From NCBI RefSeq assembly GCF_019613795.1, contig NZ_CP080429.1, forward strand, positions 1,145,501 to 1,209,500: DNA of 64,000 nt, in the 5' to 3' direction. This document shows, piece after piece, positions 36,076-44,878 of this stretch. Position 1 is the stretch's first letter, and each line of letters starts with the position of its first letter. The notes under the pieces are model-generated. The model made no database searches, was not told where the DNA came from, and saw only the letters and a program-made list of their open reading frames with translations. Source of the DNA: Flavobacterium litorale (GTDB lineage: Bacteria; Bacteroidota; Bacteroidia; Flavobacteriales; Flavobacteriaceae). Both the position numbers and the translations under genes were made by a program.

Positions 36076-36079
36076 TTTG
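36072..36079 (+). promoter_or_regulatory. Promoter -7 box for the zinc metallopeptidase gene
   Basis: TAAATTTG, an exact TAnnTTTG match 37 bp before the ATG, overlapping the right arm of the upstream terminator. Confidence 0.5.
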
Positions 36080-36116
36080 CGGTATATTTCCGTGTAAACA
36101 AATAAAAACAACAACA

Positions 36117-36812
36117 ATGTTAGGATATTATATATTACTGGGCGCAATTGCATTAGCCAGCTATTTGGTAAGTGCCCGCCTAAAATCAAAATTTGCGCAT
36201 TACTCCAAAGTACACCTTCGTAATGGTATGAGTGGTGCCGAAATTGCGCAGCAAATGTTAAACGATAATGGTATTTACGATGTTAAGGTAATCTCGACGT
36301 CAGGTAGGCTTACCGACCATTATAACCCTACCGACAAAACGGTAAATTTAAGCGAAGCTGTTTATAACCAGCGCAACGCAGCCGCGGCAGCCGTAGCAGC
36401 GCACGAGGTAGGGCATGCCGTGCAGCATGCCAATGCCTATACCATGTTAAAGCTACGGTCTAATTTAGTACCTGCGGTTAATGTAGCATCACGATTATCG
36501 GGTCCATTAATTTTAATTGGTTTAGTGCTTGGTTTCGGTACACAATTTAGTTTTGGGTATTACATTGCTGTGGCAGGGGTTATACTAATGGGTATTGCTA
36601 CATTATTTAGTTTTATTACCCTACCTGTAGAGTACGATGCGAGTAACAAGGCCTTAAAATGGCTAAAAACTAAAAACATGCTTACACAACAAGAGTATGC
36701 AGGTGCAGCCGATTCGCTTAAGTGGGCAGCACGTACTTATGTAGTGGCAGCGCTTGGTGCTTTGGCATCATTGTTATATTGGGCTTTTTTAGTATTTGGC
36801 GGTAGAGATTAA
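36117..36812 (+). CDS. YugP-type zinc metallopeptidase
   Basis: 231 residues. An N-terminal membrane helix (LGYYILLGAIALASYLVSA) is followed by a zinc-binding AAHEVGHAVQH (H96, E97, H100) and two to three further hydrophobic helices. This fits the Zn_peptidase_2 (YugP) family of membrane proteases of unknown substrate. The segment SGRLTDHYNPTDKTVNLSE upstream of HEXXH is also family-typical. It is a monocistronic gene with its own promoter and a strong terminator. Confidence 0.92.
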   Translation: MLGYYILLGAIALASYLVSARLKSKFAHYSKVHLRNGMSGAEIAQQMLNDNGIYDVKVISTSGRLTDHYNPTDKTVNLSEAVYNQRNAAAAAVAAHEVGHAVQHANAYTMLKLRSNLVPAVNVASRLSGPLILIGLVLGFGTQFSFGYYIAVAGVILMGIATLFSFITLPVEYDASNKALKWLKTKNMLTQQEYAGAADSLKWAARTYVVAALGALASLLYWAFLVFGGRD

Positions 36813-36839
36813 GTACAGTTAAATTTTACACTACAAAAT

Positions 36840-36867
36840 AAAAGCCACCTATAACTAGGTGGCTTTT
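36840..36867 (+). terminator. Terminator after the metallopeptidase gene
   Basis: AAAAGCCACCT and AGGTGGCTTTT form a perfect 11-bp stem with loop ATAACT, 27 bp after the stop. Confidence 0.88.
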
Positions 36868-37012
36868 GCAATTGGTAAATTAGTCTTGCTCCTTAAAATT
36901 TAAAGAGTTTGTTACAATCTAGTAATTCCTATCACAACAAGAATTTGTATTACGTTGTTTTTCTGCTACATTCCAAAATTACAGATAATAGTTATTTTTT
37001 ATATACGCAACA

Positions 37013-37047
37013 ATACGGGTTTTTAATACGCGTACAATTACCCGTAT
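37013..37047. other. Weak hairpin in a 250-bp intergenic region
   Basis: ATACGGGT (37013-37020) and ACCCGTAT (37040-37047) could pair around a 19-nt loop containing ACGCGT. It is not followed by a clear T-run in either direction. The rest of 36868-37050 shows no open frame or RNA gene that I can support. Confidence 0.3.
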
Positions 37048-37051
37048 ATAA

Positions 37052-37090
37052 AAAAAACCTCCCCGAAATTTACATTCAGGGAGGTTAAAA
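37052..37090 (-). terminator. Terminator after the saccharopine dehydrogenase gene
   Basis: AACCTCCC (37056-37063) pairs with GGGAGGTT (37079-37086) across a 15-nt loop, with A-runs outside both arms. It lies 25 bp beyond the minus-strand stop. Confidence 0.75.
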
Positions 37091-37114
37091 AAAGTTTGAG
37101 TTAGTTAATTAGGG

Positions 37115-38485
37115 TTAGCTCGCTACATTATCGGGGTTATACCCCATGTAAGGAACTTCTTTTTCGTGAAAAATAACCCCAAATTCTTCGAGTTCTTTAA
37201 GTATAGGCTCGTATACTTGTTTGTGTATAGGTAATTGTACCCCTTTTAGCGTAATATTACCATTTAGTATTTGTAATGCTGCCATGGCTACGGGTAGTCC
37301 TACCGTTTTTGCCATTGCAGTATGGGTTTGGTCTTCGCCAATGCACACCATGCTAGCATCTATTTGTTTCTTTTTTCCGTTAAGCTCGTACCCAAATTTA
37401 TGGTACATCACTATCATATCCTTATCCTCTGGGCTGAGCGTCCATTTTTCCGACAATATTTTTTCCAACGCTTTTGCAGGAGTAGCATCTTTAATACCTA
37501 TTGTCTTATCATCATTAAAAATATCAAGTTCTAGCAGCTTTTCCCACTGTATATCGTCTTGGTCAATTTTTAAAATGTGGCGTAACTTCAGCTCTATCGA
37601 ATCGGTAGGATGATAAGGCAAAAATGCATTTACAAATTCGCGGTAACTCATGTTTTCCGAATCTTCAATAATATACGTGTCATCCGTCATACCCAATTGC
37701 ACAAACATATTCCACGCTTTAGAGTATCCCACTCTACGCAGTGTACCTCTGTAAAGGGTTAGTACATCATCTAGCCCGTACGCACTACGGTATTTTAAAG
37801 AGTCGCGGTTGGCATAGCCCTCAAAACGACCAAAGCCCTCTACCTCCATAAATTCTGTACGCCTAAATAGTTTATTGTAGGGTATGTATTTGTACTTACC
37901 CTCTTGTATAAACTTTGCAGCGCCACCTTGCCCGGCTAGTACAACATTACGCGGATTCCAAGTAAACTTATAATTCCATAAGTTATTATCCGACTCTGGT
38001 GCTACAAGCCCTCCACAAAACGATTCGAATAACAGTACTTTACCACCTTTTGCTCTAATTTCATCCAAAATCTTCATAGCACTCATGTGGTCTACGCCAG
38101 GGTCAAGCCCAATCTCATTCATAAAAATAAGGTCGTTGGCTTTCACTTCAGCATCAAGTTCCCGCATGGCAGGGCTTATGTACGATGCCGTAACCATATT
38201 CTTTTTATGCTTAACACAATCCTTAGCCACCTCATAGTGCAGGTGCGCGGGTAGCATAGATATTATAATATCGGCATTACCTATATGTGTGTTACGCTGC
38301 TCCTCGTTAAAAATATCAAAGGCAATAGGGGTAGCTCTTGGGTGTCCGTTAGTTTTCTTTTCTGCTAATGCTACCGAAAGATCGGCAATAGTGATGTGCA
38401 AGTTTTCGGCTTCCGATTTTTGCAACAGGTATTCAATCAACGATGTAGCTGAACGCCCTGCCCCAATAATTAAAATATGCCTCAT
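37115..38485 (-). CDS. Saccharopine dehydrogenase family protein
   Basis: 456 residues. N-terminal Rossmann fold with ILIIGAGRSATSLIEYL, the mid-region GLDPGVDHMSAMKILDE near residue 147, and a C-terminal catalytic domain with ESFCGGLVAPES near 174. It matches the saccharopine dehydrogenase (glutamate-forming) family of lysine metabolism, similar to the SDH half of LKR/SDH. A role in lysine breakdown is likely, but related enzymes act on carboxynorspermidine. No partner lysine-degradation gene is next to it, so the substrate is not certain. Confidence 0.88.
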   Translation of the reverse strand: MRHILIIGAGRSATSLIEYLLQKSEAENLHITIADLSVALAEKKTNGHPRATPIAFDIFNEEQRNTHIGNADIIISMLPAHLHYEVAKDCVKHKKNMVTASYISPAMRELDAEVKANDLIFMNEIGLDPGVDHMSAMKILDEIRAKGGKVLLFESFCGGLVAPESDNNLWNYKFTWNPRNVVLAGQGGAAKFIQEGKYKYIPYNKLFRRTEFMEVEGFGRFEGYANRDSLKYRSAYGLDDVLTLYRGTLRRVGYSKAWNMFVQLGMTDDTYIIEDSENMSYREFVNAFLPYHPTDSIELKLRHILKIDQDDIQWEKLLELDIFNDDKTIGIKDATPAKALEKILSEKWTLSPEDKDMIVMYHKFGYELNGKKKQIDASMVCIGEDQTHTAMAKTVGLPVAMAALQILNGNITLKGVQLPIHKQVYEPILKELEEFGVIFHEKEVPYMGYNPDNVAS

Positions 38486-38592
38486 AGCTCATTTATTTAT
38501 AACACGAATGTAGTGATTTGTTATATTTATAAAAATATTTAGGGTGTAAATTTCTATAAACTTTTTAATTTTACCTTATAAATTATCATAAA

Positions 38593-38979
38593 ATGAACAG
38601 AAAAATTTTAGTTACCGCTTTGGTGTTGGGTATCGTTGCAATAGCACTGGGTGCTTTTGGTGCTCACGGGCTCAAAAAACGTATTGAACCTGAAATGCTT
38701 ATGACTTTTGAAACGGGTGTACGCTACCAAATGTACCATGCGCTTTTTTTATTGTTTGTTGGTACAACGCCATTAGCTTCGGAAAAAGCAAAAAAAATTA
38801 CCTTTATATTAACGGTAATTGGAGTGCTGTTTTTTTCGGTTTCCATCTACTTTTTAGCTTGTAATGAGCTGTTTTCTTTCGACTTTAAAAAATTAGGTAT
38901 TGTTACTCCTATTGGAGGATTGTTATTAATTGTAGCTTGGTTGGTATTACTATTAAACATAATGAAACGAAAGGGATAA
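38593..38979 (+). CDS. DUF423 (YgdD-like) membrane protein
   Basis: 128 residues, four hydrophobic helices. The N-terminal GAFGAHGLKKR and FETGVRYQMYHALFLL blocks are diagnostic of DUF423. It is a small inner-membrane protein of unknown function. No consensus promoter was seen upstream. It precedes pckA by about 80 bp, but pckA has its own promoter. Confidence 0.9.
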   Translation: MNRKILVTALVLGIVAIALGAFGAHGLKKRIEPEMLMTFETGVRYQMYHALFLLFVGTTPLASEKAKKITFILTVIGVLFFSVSIYFLACNELFSFDFKKLGIVTPIGGLLLIVAWLVLLLNIMKRKG

Positions 38980-39016
38980 AATAATTCTAATTTTACACTA
39001 TCTAAAAAATTATTTT

Positions 39017-39024
39017 TACATTTG
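39017..39024 (+). promoter_or_regulatory. Promoter -7 box for pckA
   Basis: TACATTTG, an exact TAnnTTTG match. It covers the TTG at 39022, so translation cannot start there from this promoter. Confidence 0.6.
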
Positions 39025-39057
39025 CCCTTTGAAACAATGCAACTTAATCATAAAGTT

Positions 39058-40659
39058 ATGGAGAATTACGGTCTTTTCACGAAATCGATTTCGTTAGACA
39101 GCATGGGAATTAAGAACGCGGATGTTAAATATCAGTTAACTCCAGACCAGTTACATGATATATCTATCGAAAAAGGATATGGTGTAGAGAGTGCTGCTGG
39201 GGCTCTTGCTATTAATACTGGCGAGTTTACTGGGCGTTCGCCTCAGGATAGATTTATAGTTAAAGATAGTATTACCGAAGATAAAGTATGGTGGGGCAAC
39301 ATAAACCTACCTTTTGATAGCGATAAGTTTGATGCACTTTACAATAAGGTAACAGAATATTTATCGGGCAAAGAGGTATATGTGCGTGATAGCTATGTAT
39401 GTGCAGACCCTAACTACAGGCTTAATGTACGTGTGGTTACCGAATTTCCTTGGTCGAATTTATTTTGCCACAACATGTTCCTGAGACCAGAAGAGTCCGA
39501 ACTAGAAAACTTTGCTGCCGATTGGCATGTAGTATGTGTACCCAGCTTTATGGCCAACCCAGAGGAGGATGGTACGCGCCAGCACAACTTTGCAATACTA
39601 AACTTTACACGTAAAATAGCACTTATAGGTGGTACAGGTTATACCGGTGAAATGAAAAAAGGTATATTCTCTGCCTTAAACTTTATTTTACCAGTAGATA
39701 AAAATACCCTGCCAATGCACTGTAGTGCAAATGTGGGTGAAGATGGCGACACAGCAATCTTCTTCGGTTTGTCAGGTACAGGAAAAACAACACTTTCTGC
39801 CGACCCAGATCGTAAACTAATTGGTGACGATGAGCACGGTTGGACAAACGAGAATACCGTATTTAACTTTGAGGGTGGTTGCTACGCAAAAGTAATTAAC
39901 CTTACAGAGGAAAACGAACCTGATATTTTTAGAGCTATTAAGCGCGGTGCAATTCTGGAAAACGTTATTTTTAAAGAAGGTACCAACGAGGTAGATTTTG
40001 AAGATACTTCGATAACACAAAACACAAGGGTAAGTTACCCAATATACCATATAGATAATATACAACCAGGCTCTATCGGGAAAAATCCTAAAAATATATT
40101 TTTCCTTACAGCAGATGCCTTTGGTGTATTGCCTCCAATATCTAAGCTAACACCAGGTCAGGCAGCCTACCACTTTATATCGGGTTACACCGCTAAAGTT
40201 GCAGGTACAGAGGCAGGAGTAAACGAGCCACAACCTAACTTCTCGGCTTGTTTTGGTGCACCGTTTATGCCATTACACCCAACTAAATATGCAGAAATGC
40301 TTAGTGCTAAGATGAAAGAATCTGGCGTTAATGTATGGCTTGTAAATACAGGTTGGACAGGCGGTGCTTATGGTACAGGTAGCCGAATGAAACTTAAATA
40401 CACTAGGGCTATGATTACTGCTGCTCTTAACGGAGAACTTGATAATGTAGGTTTTGAGGTACACCAAGTATTTGGTTTAGCAAAACCACAAACGTGCCCT
40501 AACGTACCAGCAGAGATACTTAATCCGCGTAATACGTGGAAAGATAAAGAAGCATACGATGCTAAAGCGCAAGAACTTGCTGAAGCATTTAAGAAGAATT
40601 TTGCCAAGTTTGAGGAATTTGCTAACGAAGAAATTTTGGCAGGTGCCCCATTGGCATAA
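39058..40659 (+). CDS. pckA: Phosphoenolpyruvate carboxykinase (ATP)
   Basis: Gluconeogenic enzyme converting oxaloacetate and ATP to PEP, CO2 and ADP. From ATG 39058 it has 533 residues. Motifs: TGRSPQDRFIVKD near residue 60, HCSANVGEDGDTAIFFGLSGTGKTTLS near 230 (kinase-1a P-loop), the metal-binding DDEHGW, and a C-terminal TGGAYGTGSRMKLKYTRAMI. This is the ATP-dependent, not the GTP-dependent, class. An in-frame ATG at 39037 would leave almost no leader, so 39058 (MENYGLFTKSISL) is preferred. Confidence 0.96.
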   Translation: MENYGLFTKSISLDSMGIKNADVKYQLTPDQLHDISIEKGYGVESAAGALAINTGEFTGRSPQDRFIVKDSITEDKVWWGNINLPFDSDKFDALYNKVTEYLSGKEVYVRDSYVCADPNYRLNVRVVTEFPWSNLFCHNMFLRPEESELENFAADWHVVCVPSFMANPEEDGTRQHNFAILNFTRKIALIGGTGYTGEMKKGIFSALNFILPVDKNTLPMHCSANVGEDGDTAIFFGLSGTGKTTLSADPDRKLIGDDEHGWTNENTVFNFEGGCYAKVINLTEENEPDIFRAIKRGAILENVIFKEGTNEVDFEDTSITQNTRVSYPIYHIDNIQPGSIGKNPKNIFFLTADAFGVLPPISKLTPGQAAYHFISGYTAKVAGTEAGVNEPQPNFSACFGAPFMPLHPTKYAEMLSAKMKESGVNVWLVNTGWTGGAYGTGSRMKLKYTRAMITAALNGELDNVGFEVHQVFGLAKPQTCPNVPAEILNPRNTWKDKEAYDAKAQELAEAFKKNFAKFEEFANEEILAGAPLA

Positions 40660-40681
40660 GTGTGATTTTAGAATAGATGCG

Positions 40682-40710
40682 AAAAACCGCCTGTGATGGG
40701 GCGGTTTTTT
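40682..40710 (+). terminator. Terminator after pckA
   Basis: AAAAACCGCC and GGCGGTTTTT form a perfect 10-bp stem with loop TGTGATGG, followed by further T residues, 22 bp after the stop. Confidence 0.88.
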
Positions 40711-40755
40711 TATTTTATATTATTCTCATTAGTTATTACATTATATTGGATATAA

Positions 40756-40781
40756 AAAAAGCTACCCTAGGGTAGCTTTTT
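40756..40781 (-). terminator. Terminator after hemD
   Basis: Perfect 26-nt palindrome with core AGCTACCCTAGGGTAGCT and A/T arms, 21 bp beyond the hemD stop. It is probably usable in both directions. Confidence 0.85.
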
Positions 40782-40802
40782 CTGTATTGTAATGAGTGTA
40801 GG

Positions 40803-41549
40803 TTATTTTTTATTAACCTCTACTATATATTTCTCTAATGCCATAGTCATAGATGGAGTTTGTGGCGCAGGTGCCATAATATCTATGCGTAGGTTATTAT
40901 CTAATGCCTCCTTTTGTGTAGTGCTTCCAAAAACAGCTATACGCGTATTATTCTGTTTAAAATCAGGAAAGTTTTTAAACAACGATTTTATACCTGTAGG
41001 GCTAAAAAACACCAATATATCATAGTATACATCTTTCAAATCAGATAGGTCGCTCATTACCGTGCGGTAAAACATACCTTGTGTCCAGTTAACCTTTAAT
41101 TTATCTAATGTTAATGGTACATCATCATTCAATTGGTCCGATGCAGGAAGTAAAAACTTCTCGTCTTTATATTTTTTAATAAGCGGAGCCATATCGGCAA
41201 AACCTTTTTGCCCCACATAAATTTTTCTCTTACGGTACACTACATATTTCTGGAGGTAAAACGCTACCGCTTCGCTCTGGCAGAAATACTTCATGGTTTC
41301 TGGTACTTTGTAGCGCATCTCCTCTGCTACACGGAAAAAATGGTCTATAGCATTTTTACTCGTAAGAATAATAGCAGTATAATCGTTAAGGTCAATTTTC
41401 TGCTGTCTTACATCTTTCGCGCTTACACCCTCAACATGAATAAACGGTCTAAAATCGACTTTCACTTTCAGTTTTTGCTGCAATTCGAAGTATGGTGAAT
41501 TTTCTACTTTAGGTTCCGGTTGTGAAACCAAAATTGTTTTCACTTTCAT
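40803..41549 (-). CDS. hemD: Uroporphyrinogen-III synthase
   Basis: 248 residues, two alternating alpha/beta domains as in HemD. Recognisable segments are TILVSQPEPK at the start, FRPFIHVEGVSAKDVRQ, YTAIILTSKNAIDHFF near residue 85, and FFSPTGIKSLF near 195. The enzyme cyclises hydroxymethylbilane with D-ring inversion in haem/sirohaem synthesis. HemD is poorly conserved, so the call rests on the SKNA and SPTG motifs. It lies 15 bp after the DUF4271 gene. Confidence 0.9.
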   Translation of the reverse strand: MKVKTILVSQPEPKVENSPYFELQQKLKVKVDFRPFIHVEGVSAKDVRQQKIDLNDYTAIILTSKNAIDHFFRVAEEMRYKVPETMKYFCQSEAVAFYLQKYVVYRKRKIYVGQKGFADMAPLIKKYKDEKFLLPASDQLNDDVPLTLDKLKVNWTQGMFYRTVMSDLSDLKDVYYDILVFFSPTGIKSLFKNFPDFKQNNTRIAVFGSTTQKEALDNNLRIDIMAPAPQTPSMTMALEKYIVEVNKK

Positions 41550-41564
41550 ATTATTATATGTCTT

Positions 41565-42233
41565 TTATTTGCTGTTCGTAAACCAATAATACATGAAATA
41601 ATAGGGTGCTATTTCAAGAGTGCAAAGATATAAAATAAAATAGAACAATTTGCTAAGTATCAGACTTTGATACAATCTTATCGAAACAAGGTAGGATATT
41701 ATATTGGCAATAACCAATAACCCAATTATACTATATACTATAAAAGGTTTAGGGTCAGTATTATAAAATAAAATAATGGTAACAGGTAGTAGCAATAGTG
41801 TTATATAGGTACGGTAGCTAACTTTGTATAAATTTAGGGTTTCGCTAAAGGTTTCTATATTAAAAGAAGTAGCTATTATCTTTTCTATAAGGTATTTAGC
41901 TAATATAAAAACACTAATAAAGGTAAATAATTGTATAAACGTTACCCAGTTGGTTTTTGTGGTAAGCTCATAATAGCTCAGTACAAACTGAACAATAAAA
42001 CTCAACGATATAATTTGTATTACAAATAGCGTTACTGTAAAACCGCTCAATACATTACTACTGTCCTTGTATATCTTCATATATTTGTCGGAATAGGCAA
42101 GACGCATAAAGTCAGAAAAACGAGTTCCCCACGTAGTTTTAGTTACGGCAATTAGCACAAAACAGGCAATAAAAATAAAAGTTGCCCAGTCCTTACCAAT
42201 CAGAGTACGCTCGTTAAAAATCAAAGATATCAT
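41565..42233 (-). CDS. DUF4271 membrane protein
   Basis: 222 residues with seven or so hydrophobic helices. The N-terminal WATFIFIACFVLIAVTKTTW and the FSDFMRLAYSDKYMKIYKD loop fit DUF4271, a Bacteroidota-specific family next to hemD. The first half contains charged loops, the second is almost wholly hydrophobic. Function is unknown. Coupling to hemD suggests a link to tetrapyrrole synthesis, which is only inference. Confidence 0.87.
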   Translation of the reverse strand: MISLIFNERTLIGKDWATFIFIACFVLIAVTKTTWGTRFSDFMRLAYSDKYMKIYKDSSNVLSGFTVTLFVIQIISLSFIVQFVLSYYELTTKTNWVTFIQLFTFISVFILAKYLIEKIIATSFNIETFSETLNLYKVSYRTYITLLLLPVTIILFYNTDPKPFIVYSIIGLLVIANIISYLVSIRLYQSLILSKLFYFILYLCTLEIAPYYFMYYWFTNSK

Positions 42234-42309
42234 AGGGCGTAAAATTACTAATTTTTGTGTTGAAAACTTTTATTATACATTAAATGTGTAACTGACGTTA
42301 GAAATGCAT

Positions 42310-42317
42310 TATTTTTG
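42310..42317 (+). promoter_or_regulatory. Promoter -7 box for the dolichol-phosphate mannose synthase gene
   Basis: TATTTTTG, an exact TAnnTTTG match. It overlaps the TTG at 42315 and therefore favours ATG 42339 as the start. Confidence 0.6.
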
Positions 42318-42338
42318 TACCAAAATAGATTGTTACCC

Positions 42339-43061
42339 ATGAGCGATGGCGTTGTTATAATTCCTACGTATAATGAAATTGAAAATATCGAAGCCATACT
42401 AAGAGCAGTATTTGCACTAAGTACACACTTTGATGTATTGGTAGTAGATGATAACTCGCCCGACGGTACAGCAAACACAGTAAAACAACTGCAAGGCGAA
42501 TTTACAGGGCGGTTACACCTAGAGGTAAGGGCAGGCAAATCGGGCTTAGGTACTGCCTACGTACATGGTTTTAAATGGGCTATAGCTAGGGAGTACGAAT
42601 ATATTTTTGAGATGGATGCCGATTTTTCGCATAATCCTAAAGATATTGAACGATTATACAAAGCCTGCTGCAATGGTGCCGATATGGCAATTGGTTCGCG
42701 CTACAGTACAGGTGTAAATGTTGTAAATTGGCCGCTAAGCCGAGTGTTGCTATCCTATTACGCATCGGTTTACGTTAAAATTATAACGGGCATGCAAATA
42801 CACGATGCTACTGCAGGATTTATTTGTTACAAACGAAAAGTATTAGAGAGTATAAACCTTAACAAAATAAAATTTGTGGGCTACGCTTTCCAGATAGAAA
42901 TGAAATACCGCGCTTTTGCCAAAGGATTTGTACAGGTAGAAGTACCCATAATATTTACCGACCGCACCAAAGGCGAGTCTAAAATGAGTAATGCCATTAT
43001 TAAAGAAGCTATATTAGGCGTTATAGCACTACGAATAAAAAAAATGCTAAATAAGCTATAA
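42339..43061 (+). CDS. Polyprenol monophosphomannose synthase (GT2 family)
   Basis: 240 residues. GT-A glycosyltransferase with VIIPTYNEIENIEAIL at the N-terminus, VVDDNSPDGTA near residue 40 (first Asp pair) and FEMDADFSHNP near 90 (DXD-like, nucleotide/metal binding). It resembles Dpm1-type enzymes that move mannose from GDP-mannose to a polyprenyl phosphate. The C-terminal transmembrane GtrA-like part is absent. The first of a three-gene run with dihydroorotase and a lipoprotein; gaps of 8 and 7 bp. Confidence 0.9.
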   Translation: MSDGVVIIPTYNEIENIEAILRAVFALSTHFDVLVVDDNSPDGTANTVKQLQGEFTGRLHLEVRAGKSGLGTAYVHGFKWAIAREYEYIFEMDADFSHNPKDIERLYKACCNGADMAIGSRYSTGVNVVNWPLSRVLLSYYASVYVKIITGMQIHDATAGFICYKRKVLESINLNKIKFVGYAFQIEMKYRAFAKGFVQVEVPIIFTDRTKGESKMSNAIIKEAILGVIALRIKKMLNKL

Positions 43062-43069
43062 ATACAAAC

Positions 43070-44410
43070 ATGAAGAGGATTTTAATAAAGAATGCCAGAA
43101 TTGTAAATGAGGGGACAATTGTTGAAGGTGACCTTTTAATTGAAGATAAATTTATAAAAGAAATAGGCTCCAGTATAAGTCCTAAAACATCAGACATACA
43201 AATTATTGATGCCGAAGGCAATTACCTTATACCAGGAGCAATAGACGACCAAGTACACTTTAGGGAGCCAGGACTTACCCACAAAGGGAATATAGAAACC
43301 GAGTCGCGTGCTGCTGTAGCAGGAGGTATAACCTCGTTTATAGAGCAACCCAACACCGTACCCAACGCGGTAACCCAAGAATTGCTGGAACAAAAATACC
43401 AAAGGGCTGCCGAAGTATCGTATGCCAACTACTCCTTTATGATGGGCGGTACAAACGATAACCTAGAGGAGTTAATGAAAACTAACTCTAAAAACGTAGC
43501 GGGTATTAAGCTCTTCTTAGGTTCATCTACAGGGAACATGTTGGTGGATGATGAGGCGGTTTTAGAAAAAATATTCTCGAATACGGATATGCTCATCGCA
43601 ACCCATTGCGAAGATGAAACTACGGTACGCGAAAACCTAGAAAAATACAAAGCACAGTACGGCGATGATATCCCGATGAAATACCACCCACTAATACGTA
43701 GTGAGGAGGCATGTTATATATCATCATCAAGAGCTGTGGCATTGGCTAAAAAAACAGGAGCAAGGCTACACGTGTTCCATTTATCTACGGCTAAAGAAAC
43801 GGAACTGTTTACCAATAAAATTCCGCTAGAAGAAAAGAAAATTACTGCAGAGGTGTGCATACACCATTTATGGTTTACAGATGAGGACTACGACAAAAAA
43901 GGCTCATTAATAAAATGGAATCCTGCGGTTAAAACTGCAGGAGACAGAGAAGGGCTTTGGAAAGCATTATTGGATGATAGAATCGACGTTATTGCTACCG
44001 ACCATGCTCCGCATACTTTAGAGGAAAAGCAAAACCCGTACACCAATGCACCATCAGGAGGACCATTAGTACAACACGCTGTAGTGGCTATGTTTGAGGC
44101 GCATCATCAAAATAAAATATCAGTAGAGCGTATTGTAGAAAAAATGGCGCATAACCCTGCCAAATTATTTAGAGTAGAAAAACGTGGTTTTATACGCGAG
44201 GGGTACTATGCCGATTTGGTTTTAGTAAACCCAGGTTTACCTTGGAATGTAAAGAAAGAGAACATTTTATATAAATGCGGATGGTCTCCATTTGAGGGGG
44301 CTAACTTTAAATCCAGAATAACGCATACGTTTGTAAACGGGCAATTGGTGTACAATAACTTTAAAGTTAAAAACATACAATGCGGCGAGCGTTTGCTTTT
44401 TAACAGGTAA
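43070..44410 (+). CDS. pyrC: Dihydroorotase, class I-like
   Basis: 446-residue amidohydrolase of pyrimidine synthesis, closing carbamoyl-aspartate to dihydroorotate. The zinc-binding entry reads IDDQVHFREPGLTHKG (H63): the first His of the usual HXH is Gln (Q61). Other ligands look intact: K154 in GIKLFLGSST, H183 in ATHCED and H240-region VFHLSTAKE, and D-containing VIATDHAPHT. From memory, this DQVH form is common in flavobacteria, so it is probably active. It is cotranscribed with the upstream glycosyltransferase gene. Confidence 0.92.
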   Translation: MKRILIKNARIVNEGTIVEGDLLIEDKFIKEIGSSISPKTSDIQIIDAEGNYLIPGAIDDQVHFREPGLTHKGNIETESRAAVAGGITSFIEQPNTVPNAVTQELLEQKYQRAAEVSYANYSFMMGGTNDNLEELMKTNSKNVAGIKLFLGSSTGNMLVDDEAVLEKIFSNTDMLIATHCEDETTVRENLEKYKAQYGDDIPMKYHPLIRSEEACYISSSRAVALAKKTGARLHVFHLSTAKETELFTNKIPLEEKKITAEVCIHHLWFTDEDYDKKGSLIKWNPAVKTAGDREGLWKALLDDRIDVIATDHAPHTLEEKQNPYTNAPSGGPLVQHAVVAMFEAHHQNKISVERIVEKMAHNPAKLFRVEKRGFIREGYYADLVLVNPGLPWNVKKENILYKCGWSPFEGANFKSRITHTFVNGQLVYNNFKVKNIQCGERLLFNR

Positions 44411-44417
44411 TACTATT

Positions 44418-44870
44418 ATGAAGAAAATAGCACTTGGTATACTACTAGCACTTATGGTTGTTGCTTGCAACGACCATAGTGTTACTCCAGAAAAACCTGA
44501 AAAACTACTCACAGAAGATGAGATGGTTGATATACTGTACGATATTACATTGCTGCAATCCATGCGGTCGTTTAAACCACAAACCTTAAATGATAATAAT
44601 ATTACCACAGGTAACTATGTGTATGCTAAGTATGATATTGATAGTACTACTTTTGTGCAAAACCATAATTATTACGCTACACAACTGGATGTTTACGATC
44701 GTATTCATAAACGTGTAACAGAAAGGATAAAAAAGGAAAAAGAGCCTATTGAAGAAGCGGTACTGGCTAAAGCAAAACAGGATTCTATTGATAAAGCTAA
44801 AAATAAAATTACCGAGATAGATACGCTTAAAAATAGCATTAAGGTAGAAGCTCAAGATCTCAAAAATTAA
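44418..44870 (+). CDS. DUF4296 lipoprotein
   Basis: 150 residues with a lipoprotein signal peptide (LALMVVACND, acylated C17). It contains LTEDEMVDILYDITLLQSMR, the DUF4296 signature, and a C-terminal coiled-coil-like segment rich in Lys/Glu. It is probably anchored on the periplasmic side of a membrane. Function unknown. It ends the three-gene run, and its stop is 8 bp from the convergent epimerase stop. Confidence 0.88.
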   Translation: MKKIALGILLALMVVACNDHSVTPEKPEKLLTEDEMVDILYDITLLQSMRSFKPQTLNDNNITTGNYVYAKYDIDSTTFVQNHNYYATQLDVYDRIHKRVTERIKKEKEPIEEAVLAKAKQDSIDKAKNKITEIDTLKNSIKVEAQDLKN

Positions 44871-44878
44871 GCAGACTC

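Noticed and set aside
41623..41630. TAnnTTTG match on the minus strand upstream of hemD
   Set aside because: It lies in the 3' coding part of the DUF4271 gene and hemD is probably cotranscribed; the match could be chance in AT-rich DNA.
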